Positions 55,506-63,990 of a stretch of 64,000 bases of DNA are shown here, one piece after another; within the stretch, counting starts at the first letter, position 1, and each line of letters starts with the position of its first letter. Source of the DNA: Luteimicrobium subarcticum (lineage in GTDB: Bacteria; Actinomycetota; Actinomycetes; Actinomycetales; Cellulomonadaceae); assembly GCF_002798015.1 (NCBI RefSeq), contig NZ_PGTZ01000012.1:62001-126000 (forward strand). Direction: 5' to 3'. A model generated the notes under the pieces. The model was not told the origin of the DNA, searched no databases, and saw only the letters and a list, made by a program, of their open reading frames with translations. A program made the translations under genes and the position numbers.

Positions 55506-56162
55506 ATGAGCGCGCCGGACACGAGCGCACCCGCCGCGGCCGGAGCCCCCTGCCAGGCGGGCGCCGCGGCGCTCCCCGCCCCGGACGACCTGCAGGTCGG
55601 GACCCTGACCTGGGTGCCCGCGCTCGACCGGCCCGACCTTCTCGCACGGCCGGTCGCGGCCGCGCTCGCCCGGTGGGCGGACGCCGTCCCCGCGGTCGCG
55701 ACGCACGTCGTGGTCGCCGAGATCGACCCGGACGCAGCGGACACGGACGTCATGTCCCGCACCTACGACATCCCGACGGACTTGTCCGCGAACTGCGTGC
55801 TCGTCTCCGGACGCCGCGCCGGCGAGGAGCGGCACGCGGCCGCACTGGTCCGCGCCACCGCCCGTGCGGACGTCAACGGGACCGTGAAGGCGCTGCTCGA
55901 CGTCCGTAAGGCGTCGTTCCTCCCGATGGATCGGGCCGTCGCCGAGTCGCGCATGGAGTACGGCGGGATCACCCCGATCGGGCTGCCGGACGGGTGGCGC
56001 GTGCTGGTCGACCCGGACGTCGTGGCGGCCGGGTCGGTGGCGTGCGTCGGGTCGGGCGTGCGCCGCTCGAAGCTGGTGCTCGCCGGGGCGCTGCTGCGGA
56101 CCCTGCCGGGCGTCGAGGTCACGGACGGGCTCGCCCTGCGTCAGGACGGGCGTCGCGCCTGA
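55506..56162 (+). CDS. YbaK/aminoacyl-tRNA deacylase-like protein
   Basis: A 218-residue protein with a YbaK/EbsC domain in the C-terminal two-thirds: NCVLVSGRRAGEE, TVKALLDVRKASFLPMD, YGGITPIGLPDGWRVLVD and VGSGVRRSKLVL. Members hydrolyse mischarged tRNA (for example Cys-tRNA-Pro). The ~50-residue N-terminal extension is typical of actinobacterial members. It starts 5 bases after the PEBP stop, likely co-transcribed. Confidence 0.87.
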   Translation: MSAPDTSAPAAAGAPCQAGAAALPAPDDLQVGTLTWVPALDRPDLLARPVAAALARWADAVPAVATHVVVAEIDPDAADTDVMSRTYDIPTDLSANCVLVSGRRAGEERHAAALVRATARADVNGTVKALLDVRKASFLPMDRAVAESRMEYGGITPIGLPDGWRVLVDPDVVAAGSVACVGSGVRRSKLVLAGALLRTLPGVEVTDGLALRQDGRRA

Positions 56163-56198
56163 CGCCCGACAGGCGCCCACGGCAGGGTCCGGGACTGC

Positions 56199-56339
56199 TC
56201 AGTCGGCGTCGTGCGGGTGCCGGCGGTGGAACCAGTGCCGACGCTCGCGAGCGGACCGTGCCGCCTCGAACGAGTGCCGCGCCTGGTCCTGACGGTAGGC
56301 GATCTCGGCGTCGAAGCCGGGACCGAACATCTCGCTCAT
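56199..56339 (-). CDS. Conserved small protein
   Basis: A 46-residue protein (MSEMFGPGFDAEIAYRQDQA then a basic, aromatic C-terminus RRHWFHRRHPHD). ATG 56339 has GAGGGGGAG upstream. No function is known; amphipathic helix plus basic tail suggests membrane or nucleic acid contact (inference). Confidence 0.65.
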   Translation of the reverse strand: MSEMFGPGFDAEIAYRQDQARHSFEAARSARERRHWFHRRHPHDAD

Positions 56340-56422
56340 GACTCCCCCTCTCGTCGTCGTGCCCTGCGCGCGTCTCCCTTTGTCGGGAGCCGCCCGGGTG
56401 CGGGCCTGATACGACGGTGCCC

Positions 56423-56492
56423 CTGAGGTGGGGGCCGGGGCCTCGGTCGATCGCCCGATCCTGGGCGGTCGACCGAGACCGTGGCACCTCAG
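56423..56492. terminator. Large nested hairpin after rtcB
   Basis: Outer arms CTGAGGTG (56423-56430) and CACCTCAG (56485-56492), then CTCGGTCGA (56442-56450) with TCGACCGAG (56469-56477), then inner GCCC/GGGC. The right outer arm overlaps the rtcB stop. No U tract, so termination is likely but unproven. Confidence 0.6.
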
Positions 56493-57676
56493 TCGCCCTT
56501 GACGTTGACGAGCTGGCGCAGGACGTGCCGGACCTCGACGAGGTCCGCGGAGTCCGCCATGACCTGGTCGATGTCCTTGTACGCGGCGGGGATCTCGTCG
56601 ACGAACGCGTCCGTGTCGCGGTACTCGATGCCTGCCATCGCCGCACGCAGGTCGTCCTGCGTGAACGTCCGGCGGGCCGCCGAGCGCGAGTAGGCGCGCC
56701 CCGCTCCGTGCGGGCTGGAGCACAGCGACACCGGGTTCCCGAGACCGGTCACGACGTAGGACGCCGTGCCCATCGAGCCAGGGATCAGACCGGGCTCGCC
56801 CTCGCGGGCCCGGATGGCTCCCTTGCGCGACACCCACACGTCCTTGCCGAAGTGGTGCTCCTGCTCGGTGAAGTTGTGGTGGCAGTTGACCCGCTCCGCC
56901 TCGACGACGTCGTCGCCCATGTGCTCGGCGAGCTGGCGGACCACCCGGTCCATCATCTCCTCACGGTTGAGCCGTGCGAACTCCTGGGCCCAGCGGAGCT
57001 GGGTGATGTACGCCCAGAACTCCGGCGTGTCCTGGACGAGGTACGCCAGGTCGCGGTGCGGCAGCGGGACCCACCACTTCTCGCAGAGCTCGGCCGCGAC
57101 CTTGATGTGCCTCTGCGCGATCCGGTTCCCGACCCCGCGCGAGCCCGAGTGCAGGAAGAGCCAGACGCGGTCCTGCTCGTCGGCCGTGACCTCGATGAAG
57201 TGGTTCCCGGAGCCGAGCGACCCGAGCTGGAGCCGCCAGCGCCCGGCGACGGAGTCGGGGTCGAACCCGGTCCGCGCGGCGGCCTCCTCGAGCTCGGCGA
57301 CGCGCGGCGCGGCCGTCGCGACGACCTTCCTGTTGTACGCGCCGGCGGACAGCGGGACGGCACGCTCGATCGCCTGACGCAGGGCGGTCAGCGTGCTGTC
57401 GCCGCGCCCGGCGCGGACCTCGTCGGCCGTCCACTGCGTGCGGACGGCGATCATGCCGCAGCCGATGTCGACGCCGACGGCCGCGGGGATGATCGCGCGG
57501 AGCGTCGGGATCACGGAGCCGACCGTGGCACCCAGGCCGAGGTGCGCGTCGGGCATGAGGGCCACGTGCGGGTAGACGAACGGCATGGTGGCGGTCCGCT
57601 CCGCCTGCTCGCGGGTCACGGGCTCGAGGATCGACGCCCAGCTGACCAGGTGCTTGGTGAGGTGCTGTGCAGACAT
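56489..57676 (-). CDS. rtcB: RNA-splicing ligase RtcB
   Basis: Joins RNA 2',3'-cyclic phosphate (or 3'-phosphate) ends to 5'-OH ends with GTP and Mn. The 395-residue protein is of the short bacterial type. It has the metal-binding Cys73 in VGVDIGCGM, GSLGSGNHFIE, HSGSRGVGN, and the guanylylated histidine in SSPHGAGRAYSR. ATG 57676 gives the MSAQHLTKHL family start. No rtcA or archease is adjacent. Confidence 0.96.
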   Translation of the reverse strand: MSAQHLTKHLVSWASILEPVTREQAERTATMPFVYPHVALMPDAHLGLGATVGSVIPTLRAIIPAAVGVDIGCGMIAVRTQWTADEVRAGRGDSTLTALRQAIERAVPLSAGAYNRKVVATAAPRVAELEEAAARTGFDPDSVAGRWRLQLGSLGSGNHFIEVTADEQDRVWLFLHSGSRGVGNRIAQRHIKVAAELCEKWWVPLPHRDLAYLVQDTPEFWAYITQLRWAQEFARLNREEMMDRVVRQLAEHMGDDVVEAERVNCHHNFTEQEHHFGKDVWVSRKGAIRAREGEPGLIPGSMGTASYVVTGLGNPVSLCSSPHGAGRAYSRSAARRTFTQDDLRAAMAGIEYRDTDAFVDEIPAAYKDIDQVMADSADLVEVRHVLRQLVNVKGD

Positions 57677-57728
57677 GAGGCGAGATCCTGGCACGACCCC
57701 GCCGGGTCGTGCACGACGTTTCCCCAGG

Positions 57729-58718
57729 TCAGTTCTCCGGACGACCCTCGCGCCAGTACCCCATGAACGCGACGGACTTGCGGTCGACGCCCCGCTCGGA
57801 CACGAGGTGGCGGCGCAGCGAGCGGATGACCGCGGCCTCCCCCGCGAGCCAGGCGTACAGCGGCGCCTGCGAGGCGAGCGGGACGCCTGCCTCGTCGACC
57901 GGAACCTCCCACAGGGTCTCGGCGTCGATGTCGACGTCGGGCAGCTCCTGCGCCGTGCCGGGGATGCTGCAGCAGCCCAGCAGCCGGTCGGCGGCCGCGT
58001 GCACGAGCGGGACGAGCCGGTCGCCGTGCGGGGTGCCGTCGCGGACCACCCAGGTCAGCGTGACGTTCGGGGGGACGACGAGGTCGAGGACGTCGTCGGC
58101 GCAGGGCACCTCGAGCAGGACCTCGCCGCACACGATCTCGCCGGCGACGGCCCAGTCGGCGAGCTCCGCGAGGATGACGGACACCGCGGGGACGGCCGTC
58201 TCGTCGCCGACCACGAGGAAGCTGTGGGCGCCCGGACCGGGCGCGAACTCGATGCCGCCATAGGGGCCGCCGTGGCGGGCGTCGGGCCCCCACAGCACGA
58301 CGCGGTCGCCGGGGCGCGCCGCGAGCGCCCAGCGGGACGCGGGGCCGCTCTCACCGTGCAGGGCGAAGTCGATGTCGACCTCGGCGGCCACGCCGGGGAT
58401 GCCGCGGCGCACGGCCCGCACGGTGTAGGTGCGCAGGGTGCAGCGCCGCTCGTCGGGCAGGGCCCGCCACCGGGTGTACCAGTCGGTGCTGCGGGGCAGG
58501 TGGTCGTAGCCGCCCTCGGTGGCGGGCAGGACGAGCTTGACGCGCTGGTCGAGACCGCCGGCGTCGAAGTCCTCGAGGCCCTCGCCGGTGAACGTGACGC
58601 GGACGAACGTGGGGCTCAGCTGCTCGGTCCGCGCGACCTGCACGTCGTAGAGGCGCCACGGGTCGGCGGGCGCTGCGGTCTCGACGGTGTCGAGCCGCTC
58701 GACGGTGCCGGCGCTCAT
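57729..58718 (-). CDS. Siderophore-interacting protein (ferric-siderophore reductase)
   Basis: A 329-residue flavoreductase of the SIP/ViuB family, releasing iron from imported siderophores by reduction with NAD(P)H. The FAD-binding motif is LRTYTVRAV, followed by a NAD-binding C-terminal domain (HSFLVVGDETAVPAVS) and the family end KSVAFMGYWREGR. ATG 58718 has GAGGAG upstream. Transcription is governed by an IdeR-type box; a 6-codon ORF lies directly before the start. Confidence 0.95.
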   Translation of the reverse strand: MSAGTVERLDTVETAAPADPWRLYDVQVARTEQLSPTFVRVTFTGEGLEDFDAGGLDQRVKLVLPATEGGYDHLPRSTDWYTRWRALPDERRCTLRTYTVRAVRRGIPGVAAEVDIDFALHGESGPASRWALAARPGDRVVLWGPDARHGGPYGGIEFAPGPGAHSFLVVGDETAVPAVSVILAELADWAVAGEIVCGEVLLEVPCADDVLDLVVPPNVTLTWVVRDGTPHGDRLVPLVHAAADRLLGCCSIPGTAQELPDVDIDAETLWEVPVDEAGVPLASQAPLYAWLAGEAAVIRSLRRHLVSERGVDRKSVAFMGYWREGRPEN

Positions 58719-58735
58719 CGCTGCTCCTCGCTCAT
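58715..58735 (-). CDS. Possible 6-codon leader ORF before the SIP gene
   Basis: ATG at 58735 is 7 bases after TAGGCT and opens MSEEQR-stop. Its TGA overlaps the ATG of the siderophore-interacting protein, and its GAG GAG codons double as that gene's ribosome site. Confidence 0.4.
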   Translation of the reverse strand: MSEEQR

Positions 58736-58754
58736 GTAGGTGAGCCTAACCTGC
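58736..58754. promoter_or_regulatory. IdeR/DtxR-type iron box upstream of the SIP gene
   Basis: GTAGGTGAGCCTAACCTGC matches the 19-bp consensus TTAGGTTAGGCTAACCTAA at about 14 positions. The minus-strand -10 TAGGCT (58748-58743) lies inside it, so iron-loaded repressor would occlude the promoter. Confidence 0.85.
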
Positions 58755-58823
58755 CCGGCCGGGCAATACGCAAGCCCGTCGGCGCGAAATCCGCAGGACA
58801 GCGGTGTGGCGAGTCCCACACGC

Positions 58824-60953
58824 TCACGCGGACGCGCGCTGCGTGCGCCACAGGAGCCACACGAAGTAGGGCGCGCCGATCAGTGCGGTGACCAGGCCCG
58901 TGGCGATCTGGGACGGGGCGATCACCGTGCGTCCCACGGTGTCGGCGACGCTCACGAGGACGGCGCCGATGCCGACGGCGACGGGCACCGAGCGCGACGC
59001 CCTGGCGCCGACGAGAGCGCGCGCCGCGTGCGGCGCCACGAGACCGACGAACCCGAGCGCGCCCACGGCGCACGCCGCCGCGGCGGTGAGCACGGCCGCG
59101 AGCGCCAGGAAGCCGAGTCGCGCGCGGTCGAGCCCGACGCCCAGGACGCGCGGCACGTCCTCGTCGAGCGCGACGAGGTCGAGCGTGCGGGCGGACCCCA
59201 GCACGACCGGAAGCGCGACGAGCAGGCACAGCGCCACCGGCACGACCTGGTCCAGCGTGCGGCCGTAGGTCGAACCGGCGAGCCAGCTCAGGGCCGTGCT
59301 CGTGTCCCACGGCGAGACCACCACGACGACGAGCGTCGTGAGCGCGGCGGCCGCGGCGCTCACCCCGATGCCGACGAGGACGAGCCGGTCGGACGACACC
59401 CCGCGGGCGCCGCGCCGCCCGGCCGAGAGCCGGTACACGAGGGCGAACGTGCCGAGCGCGGCGACGGTCGCCGCGCCCATCACGGGCCAGATCCCCACAC
59501 CGGGCACGAGCATCACGACGAGGACCGCGCCGAGGCTCGCGCCCGGGGTCACCCCCAGCAGGCCGGGCTCGGCGAGCGGGTTGCGGCACACGGCCTGCAC
59601 GACCGAGCCGGCGAGGGCGAGCGCGGCACCGCCGAGCAGCGCGGCGAGCACGCGGGGCCAGCGCTGGTCGAGGACGAACGACACGAGACCGCCCGCCTGC
59701 CCGCGCCACCAGTTCGCGACGTCGCCGAGCAGGACGACGCGGTCGCCCAGGAGCAGCCCGGCGACGAGGGCGACGACGAGAGCGACGACGAGCACGACGC
59801 CGACCCCGACGGCCCAGCGCCGCGAGCGCAGCACGCCGTGCACCCCGCGCTCGCCCGCACCGGAGGGGCCGCTGTCGCGCAGCCGGCGCGCCAGGTGGAC
59901 GAGCACGATCGCGCCGGCGAGCGACGTCACGATGCCCGTGGGGACCGAGATGGCGACGGCGGGCGGGACGACGAGCCGCAGCAGCACGTCGGCACCGACG
60001 ACGACCAGCGCGCCCACGACCGCCGCGAACGGCACGAGGAGCAGGTGCCGACCCAGCCCGGGCACCCTGGACGCCACGAGGCGGGCGAGCACGGGGGCGC
60101 ACAGGCCCACGAAACCGATCGGTCCGCAGACCGTGACGGCAGTCGCGGCGAGCAGCACCGCGAGGACGACGGCGACGACGCGCGTCCGGCGCACGTCGAC
60201 GCCGAGGACGCGCGCGGTGTCGTCCCCGAGGCCGAGGACGTCCAGGCGGTGCGCGAGCAGCAGCACCCCGGCGAGCCCGACGACGACCAGGGGCGCGGCG
60301 AGGCTGACCTGGCGGGTGCCGGACTGGACGGTCGTGCCGCTCCCCCACGCGAACAGCCCGGCAGTCTCGGCCTGGTGGAGCATGAGCAGCACGGACGTGA
60401 GGGCGTCCAGGGCGAGGGCCACGGCGGATCCTGCGAGCACGAGCCGGGTCGGGCCGGACGCCCCGCCGCGGGCGACGAGCAGCACGAGGCCGGCGGCGGC
60501 GAGGCCACCGGTGAACGCGACGATCCCGCTCGCGTAGAACGGCAGCGTGATGCCGTACGCGGCCACGGCGACGACGGCCACGTACGCCCCCGCGTTGACC
60601 GCGAGGGTGTCGGGCGACGCGAGCGGGTTGCGCGCCACGGACTGCAGGACCGTCCCCGCGGCACCGAGGGCGACGCCGACGAGCAGCGCCGCCAGGAGCC
60701 GGGGGACGCGGCTCGACACGAGCACCGCGACGGCCTGCTCGCGCGCGTCGTCGGACGTGCCCCCGGGCGCGAGGGCGTGCAGCAGCTCGCCGACGCCGAT
60801 CCGGGCCGTGCCCTGGGTGAGGTGCCAGAGGCTGAGCACGCCCAGCACGACGAGCGCGAGGACGAACACGCCCACCACGCCGAGCCGCCCGGTGCGCGCG
60901 GCGGGACCCGCCTCCTGCGTGGAGGCGGGTCCCGGGGTGTCGAGCAGGGTCAT
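58824..60953 (-). CDS. Fused iron-siderophore ABC permease
   Basis: A 709-residue protein with two FecCD permease domains in tandem (about residues 25-350 and 375-709), as in FhuB. Each half repeats the family blocks (RVPRLLAALLVGVALGAAGT / RWPRVLAALLGGAALALAG; GFVGLCAPVLAR / GFVGLVAPHAAR). One gene therefore supplies the whole membrane channel. ATG 60953 starts 49 bases after the binding-protein stop. A 14-bp hairpin lies within the first 20 codons. Confidence 0.94.
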   Translation of the reverse strand: MTLLDTPGPASTQEAGPAARTGRLGVVGVFVLALVVLGVLSLWHLTQGTARIGVGELLHALAPGGTSDDAREQAVAVLVSSRVPRLLAALLVGVALGAAGTVLQSVARNPLASPDTLAVNAGAYVAVVAVAAYGITLPFYASGIVAFTGGLAAAGLVLLVARGGASGPTRLVLAGSAVALALDALTSVLLMLHQAETAGLFAWGSGTTVQSGTRQVSLAAPLVVVGLAGVLLLAHRLDVLGLGDDTARVLGVDVRRTRVVAVVLAVLLAATAVTVCGPIGFVGLCAPVLARLVASRVPGLGRHLLLVPFAAVVGALVVVGADVLLRLVVPPAVAISVPTGIVTSLAGAIVLVHLARRLRDSGPSGAGERGVHGVLRSRRWAVGVGVVLVVALVVALVAGLLLGDRVVLLGDVANWWRGQAGGLVSFVLDQRWPRVLAALLGGAALALAGSVVQAVCRNPLAEPGLLGVTPGASLGAVLVVMLVPGVGIWPVMGAATVAALGTFALVYRLSAGRRGARGVSSDRLVLVGIGVSAAAAALTTLVVVVVSPWDTSTALSWLAGSTYGRTLDQVVPVALCLLVALPVVLGSARTLDLVALDEDVPRVLGVGLDRARLGFLALAAVLTAAAACAVGALGFVGLVAPHAARALVGARASRSVPVAVGIGAVLVSVADTVGRTVIAPSQIATGLVTALIGAPYFVWLLWRTQRASA
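60902..60934. repeat. 14-bp-stem hairpin inside the permease N-terminal codons
   Basis: GGGACCCGCCTCC and GGAGGCGGGTCCC (plus one flanking pair) around a 5-base loop at codons 7-17 of the permease gene. No U tract follows on the coding strand. Confidence 0.75.
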
Positions 60954-61002
60954 CGGTCCGTCCGTCGTGTAGCGGGTCGGTCGTGCCAGGAGGGCGGGAC
61001 GG

Positions 61003-61995
61003 TCAGTCCGTCAGGGCGCTGACGAGCGCGTCGGCGTAGGCCTCGGCGGCCAGCGGGCCACCGAACATCCAGATGCCGTCGGGGATGCGCTTCACGTTGC
61101 CGGCCTTCACGAACGGCAGGCCCTGCCAGACCTTGTTGTCCTTGACGGGATCGACGAACGGGTCGCCGCCGTCGTCGTCGCTCGCCGCGTACACGAACGT
61201 GCTGTCCGCGTCCGTGATCGTGGTCAGGCCCTCGACGTCGGTCTGCGCGAGGCCGTAGTCCTTGTCGCCGCCCTCGGTCCACTGGTTCTGCAGGCCGAGG
61301 TCGGCGGCGACGCCGCCGAAGAAGGAGCCCGGCGTGTACATGCGGACGGACACGGTGCCGTTCTCGACCCAGCCGTCGGACATGGTGAAGGGCGCGCCGT
61401 CCTTGCCGGCCGCCGCGAGCCTCGCCTTCGCGTCGGCGATCTTGGCGTCGTAGGTCGCGAGGACCTCCTTCGCCTTCGCCTGGGTGCCCGTGGCCTCGGC
61501 GAGCGTGTCGACGGTCTTGCGCATGTAGCCGATCGGGTCGGACGCGTCGGAGCCGCGCAGCGCCAGGACCGGCACCTTCTTCGCGATCTGCTTGAGGACG
61601 TTCTCCGGCAGGTCCGTGGTCGTCACGACGAGGTCGGGGTCGAGCGCCACGATCGCGTCGAGGCTCGGCTCGCCGCGCTGGCCCACGTCGGGCGTCGAGG
61701 CGTCGATCGGGGCCACCGTGTCCCAGGTGTTGTAGCCCTTGACGTCGGCCTCGCCGACGGGCTTGACGCCCAGCGCCACGAGGTTCTCGGTGAGGCCCCA
61801 CTCGAGCGAGACGATCTTCGTCGCGGGGTGGTCGAGCTGGACCGTCCCCCGCTCGTCGGTGATCGAGACCGGACCGGAGGACGCGGCGGCGGTCTGCGCG
61901 TCGGCCGGGTCCTCGGTGGTGCCGCAGCCGGCGAGCGCGAACGCCGAGGCCGCCGCGGTGAGGGTCGCGCCGAGCGCGAGGAGTCGGGATCGCAT
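61003..61995 (-). CDS. Iron-siderophore ABC transporter substrate-binding lipoprotein
   Basis: A 330-residue lipoprotein with signal peptide and lipobox ALAGC (Cys24). The FecB/FhuD-type fold is shown by HPATKIVSLEWGLTENLVALG, PSLDAIVALDPDLVVTT, and the C-terminal helix. It presents ferric siderophore to the fused permease. ATG 61995 has GAAGGAC upstream. Confidence 0.95.
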   Translation of the reverse strand: MRSRLLALGATLTAAASAFALAGCGTTEDPADAQTAAASSGPVSITDERGTVQLDHPATKIVSLEWGLTENLVALGVKPVGEADVKGYNTWDTVAPIDASTPDVGQRGEPSLDAIVALDPDLVVTTTDLPENVLKQIAKKVPVLALRGSDASDPIGYMRKTVDTLAEATGTQAKAKEVLATYDAKIADAKARLAAAGKDGAPFTMSDGWVENGTVSVRMYTPGSFFGGVAADLGLQNQWTEGGDKDYGLAQTDVEGLTTITDADSTFVYAASDDDGGDPFVDPVKDNKVWQGLPFVKAGNVKRIPDGIWMFGGPLAAEAYADALVSALTD

Positions 61996-62058
61996 GGGTG
62001 TCCTTCGGTCGTGGCGCGGGGGCGCGCCGAGCGATGCAGAGGGCAGAGGCGGTGGCGC

Positions 62059-62946
62059 CTAGACCGGGACGGACGCCTCCGCGCGCCGCCGGGTCGTGTG
62101 CCGGCCCACCGGCCGGGTGCGGACGTGGCCCGCGTCGTCGACGTTCACGTCGACGCGCAGCCCGTACACGTCGCTGAGCAGGTCGGCGGTGAACGCCTCG
62201 GCGGGCGGGCCGTCGGCCCGCACGACGCCGTGGTGCAGCAGGACGACGCGGTCGGCGACCGCGGCGGCCTGGTCGAGGTCGTGCAGCACGACGCCGACGG
62301 CGACCCCGTGGTCGTCCGCGAGGTCGCGTACGAGGTCGAGGACCTCGACCTGATAGCGCAGGTCGAGGTACGTGGTGGGCTCGTCGAGCAGGACGACGCC
62401 CGTGTCCTGCGCGAGGCAGGTGGCGAGCCACACGCGTTGCAGCTCGCCGCCGGAGAGCTCGTCGACGGGCCGGTCGGCCATGTCGGCCACGCCGGTGCGC
62501 GCCATGGCGCGCTCGACGACGACCGGCCCGTCGACGTCGCCGCCGCCGAACCGGCCGCGGTACGGGTGGCGTCCGTAGGTGACCACGTCGCGCACGCTCA
62601 CGCCGCCCGGCGTGGGTCGGGACTGGGTGAGCAGGGTGACGCGGCGCGCGAACTCCTTGGGGTGCAGCGCGAGGGCGTCGGTGGGCTCAGCGAGCGCCTC
62701 GGGAGCTGATCCGTCGGGGTGCGTGCCCGCGTGCGCGTGCAGCGCGACAGAACCGGAGCGCGGCGCGTGGAGGCGCGCGAGTGCGCGCAGCAGCGTCGAC
62801 TTGCCCGAGCCGTTCGGCCCGACGAGAGCCGTGACCTCGCCCGCGCGCAGGACGAGGTCGGCGCCGTGCACGACGGTGCGGCCGTCGTAGGCGAGGGTCA
62901 GGTCGGCGCCCACGAGGGACGGCGCTGCAGGCAGGTCGGAACTCAC
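62059..62946 (-). CDS. Iron-siderophore ABC transporter ATPase
   Basis: A 295-residue FecE/FhuC-type ATPase: Walker A GPNGSGKST, Q-loop TLLTQSR, signature ELSGGELQR, Walker B VVLLDEPT and the H-loop VLHDLDQA. GTG 62946 is fixed by TAGCCT 7 bases upstream within the iron box. It is first in the operon ATPase-binding protein-permease. Confidence 0.95.
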   Translation of the reverse strand: MSSDLPAAPSLVGADLTLAYDGRTVVHGADLVLRAGEVTALVGPNGSGKSTLLRALARLHAPRSGSVALHAHAGTHPDGSAPEALAEPTDALALHPKEFARRVTLLTQSRPTPGGVSVRDVVTYGRHPYRGRFGGGDVDGPVVVERAMARTGVADMADRPVDELSGGELQRVWLATCLAQDTGVVLLDEPTTYLDLRYQVEVLDLVRDLADDHGVAVGVVLHDLDQAAAVADRVVLLHHGVVRADGPPAEAFTADLLSDVYGLRVDVNVDDAGHVRTRPVGRHTTRRRAEASVPV

Positions 62947-62965
62947 AAAGGTGAGGCTAACCTGA
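62947..62965. promoter_or_regulatory. IdeR/DtxR-type iron box of the siderophore uptake operon
   Basis: AAAGGTGAGGCTAACCTGA matches the 19-bp consensus at about 15 positions and abuts the GTG start. The -10 TAGCCT (62959-62954) lies inside it. This implies iron repression of a leaderless mRNA. Confidence 0.9.
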
Positions 62966-63066
62966 CCTTCCCCAAATTACGCAAGAGTCTTGTGATGCAA
63001 AACTGGTGTGAGGCATCTCACGCGCACCACCCGGGCGGACGTCCGTGGCAGTGCGCGTGAGGTCGT

Positions 63067-63990
63067 TCAGACCCGGACGACCACCTTGCCGCGCACGTGC
63101 CCGGACTCGCTCGCGCGGTGCGCGTCAGCAGCGTCCGCGAGGTCGAACACCTGGTCGACGTGCACGCGCAGCGCGCCGTCCTCGACGAGCCGCGTCAGCG
63201 CGTCCAGGTCGGCCGACGACGGCCGGACCCACGCGTAGACGCCACCCAGCTCGTCACGGGCGGCCGCGTCCACGATCGACACGACCGTGCCGCCCGGGCG
63301 CAGCACCTGCGGCGCCGTCGCGACAGCGTCGCCGCCCACGTAGTCGAGGACGACGTCCACGCCGTCGGGCGCGAGCGCGCGCACCCGGTCGGCGAGCCCG
63401 TCACCGTACGCGACCGGCTCGGCGCCGAGCTCTCGCACGAAGTCGTGGTTGCGCTCCGAGGCGGTCCCGATCACCCGGGCGCCCCGGGCCGCCGCGATCT
63501 GCACCGCCGCCGACCCCACGCCGCCCGACGCCGCGTGCACGAGCACCGTCTGCCCCGCAGCCAGCCCCGAGCGCTCGATCGTCTGGTAAGCGGTCAGGCC
63601 CGTCAGCGGCAGCGCGGCCGCCTCCTCGAACGACAGCGACGCGGGCTTGCGCGCCAAGGTGCGGACCGGCGCAGCGACGAACTCCGCGAACGTCCCGCCC
63701 TGCAGCCAGTCCTTGCGCACGTACCCGTACACCTCGTCGCCGACCGAGAGCTCCGGCGTGTCGAGCCCGACTCGCTCCACGACACCCGCGACGTCCCAGC
63801 CGGGCACGGCCGGGAAGTCCACGTCGAGGACCTGGTCGAGGTAGCCCTGCCGCACCTTCCAGTCGACCGGGTTCACGCTCGCCGCCCGGACACGGACGAG
63901 GACGGAGTCCGGCCCCACCTTCGGGACGGGCAGGTCGGAGAGCTGCAGGACGTCGGCGCCGCCGTAGCGGTCGTAGGTGATGGCTCGCAT
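63067..63990 (-). CDS. Zinc-independent quinone oxidoreductase (MDR family)
   Basis: A 307-residue NADP(H)-dependent medium-chain reductase. It has ASVNPVDWKVRQGY, GWDVAGVVERVG, the PLTGLTAYQTIE block and the nucleotide loop VHAASGGVGSAAVQIA. It lacks the cysteine cluster of zinc alcohol dehydrogenases. ATG 63990 has GGGAGG immediately upstream. The substrate is probably a quinone or enone (family inference). Confidence 0.93.
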   Translation of the reverse strand: MRAITYDRYGGADVLQLSDLPVPKVGPDSVLVRVRAASVNPVDWKVRQGYLDQVLDVDFPAVPGWDVAGVVERVGLDTPELSVGDEVYGYVRKDWLQGGTFAEFVAAPVRTLARKPASLSFEEAAALPLTGLTAYQTIERSGLAAGQTVLVHAASGGVGSAAVQIAAARGARVIGTASERNHDFVRELGAEPVAYGDGLADRVRALAPDGVDVVLDYVGGDAVATAPQVLRPGGTVVSIVDAAARDELGGVYAWVRPSSADLDALTRLVEDGALRVHVDQVFDLADAADAHRASESGHVRGKVVVRV

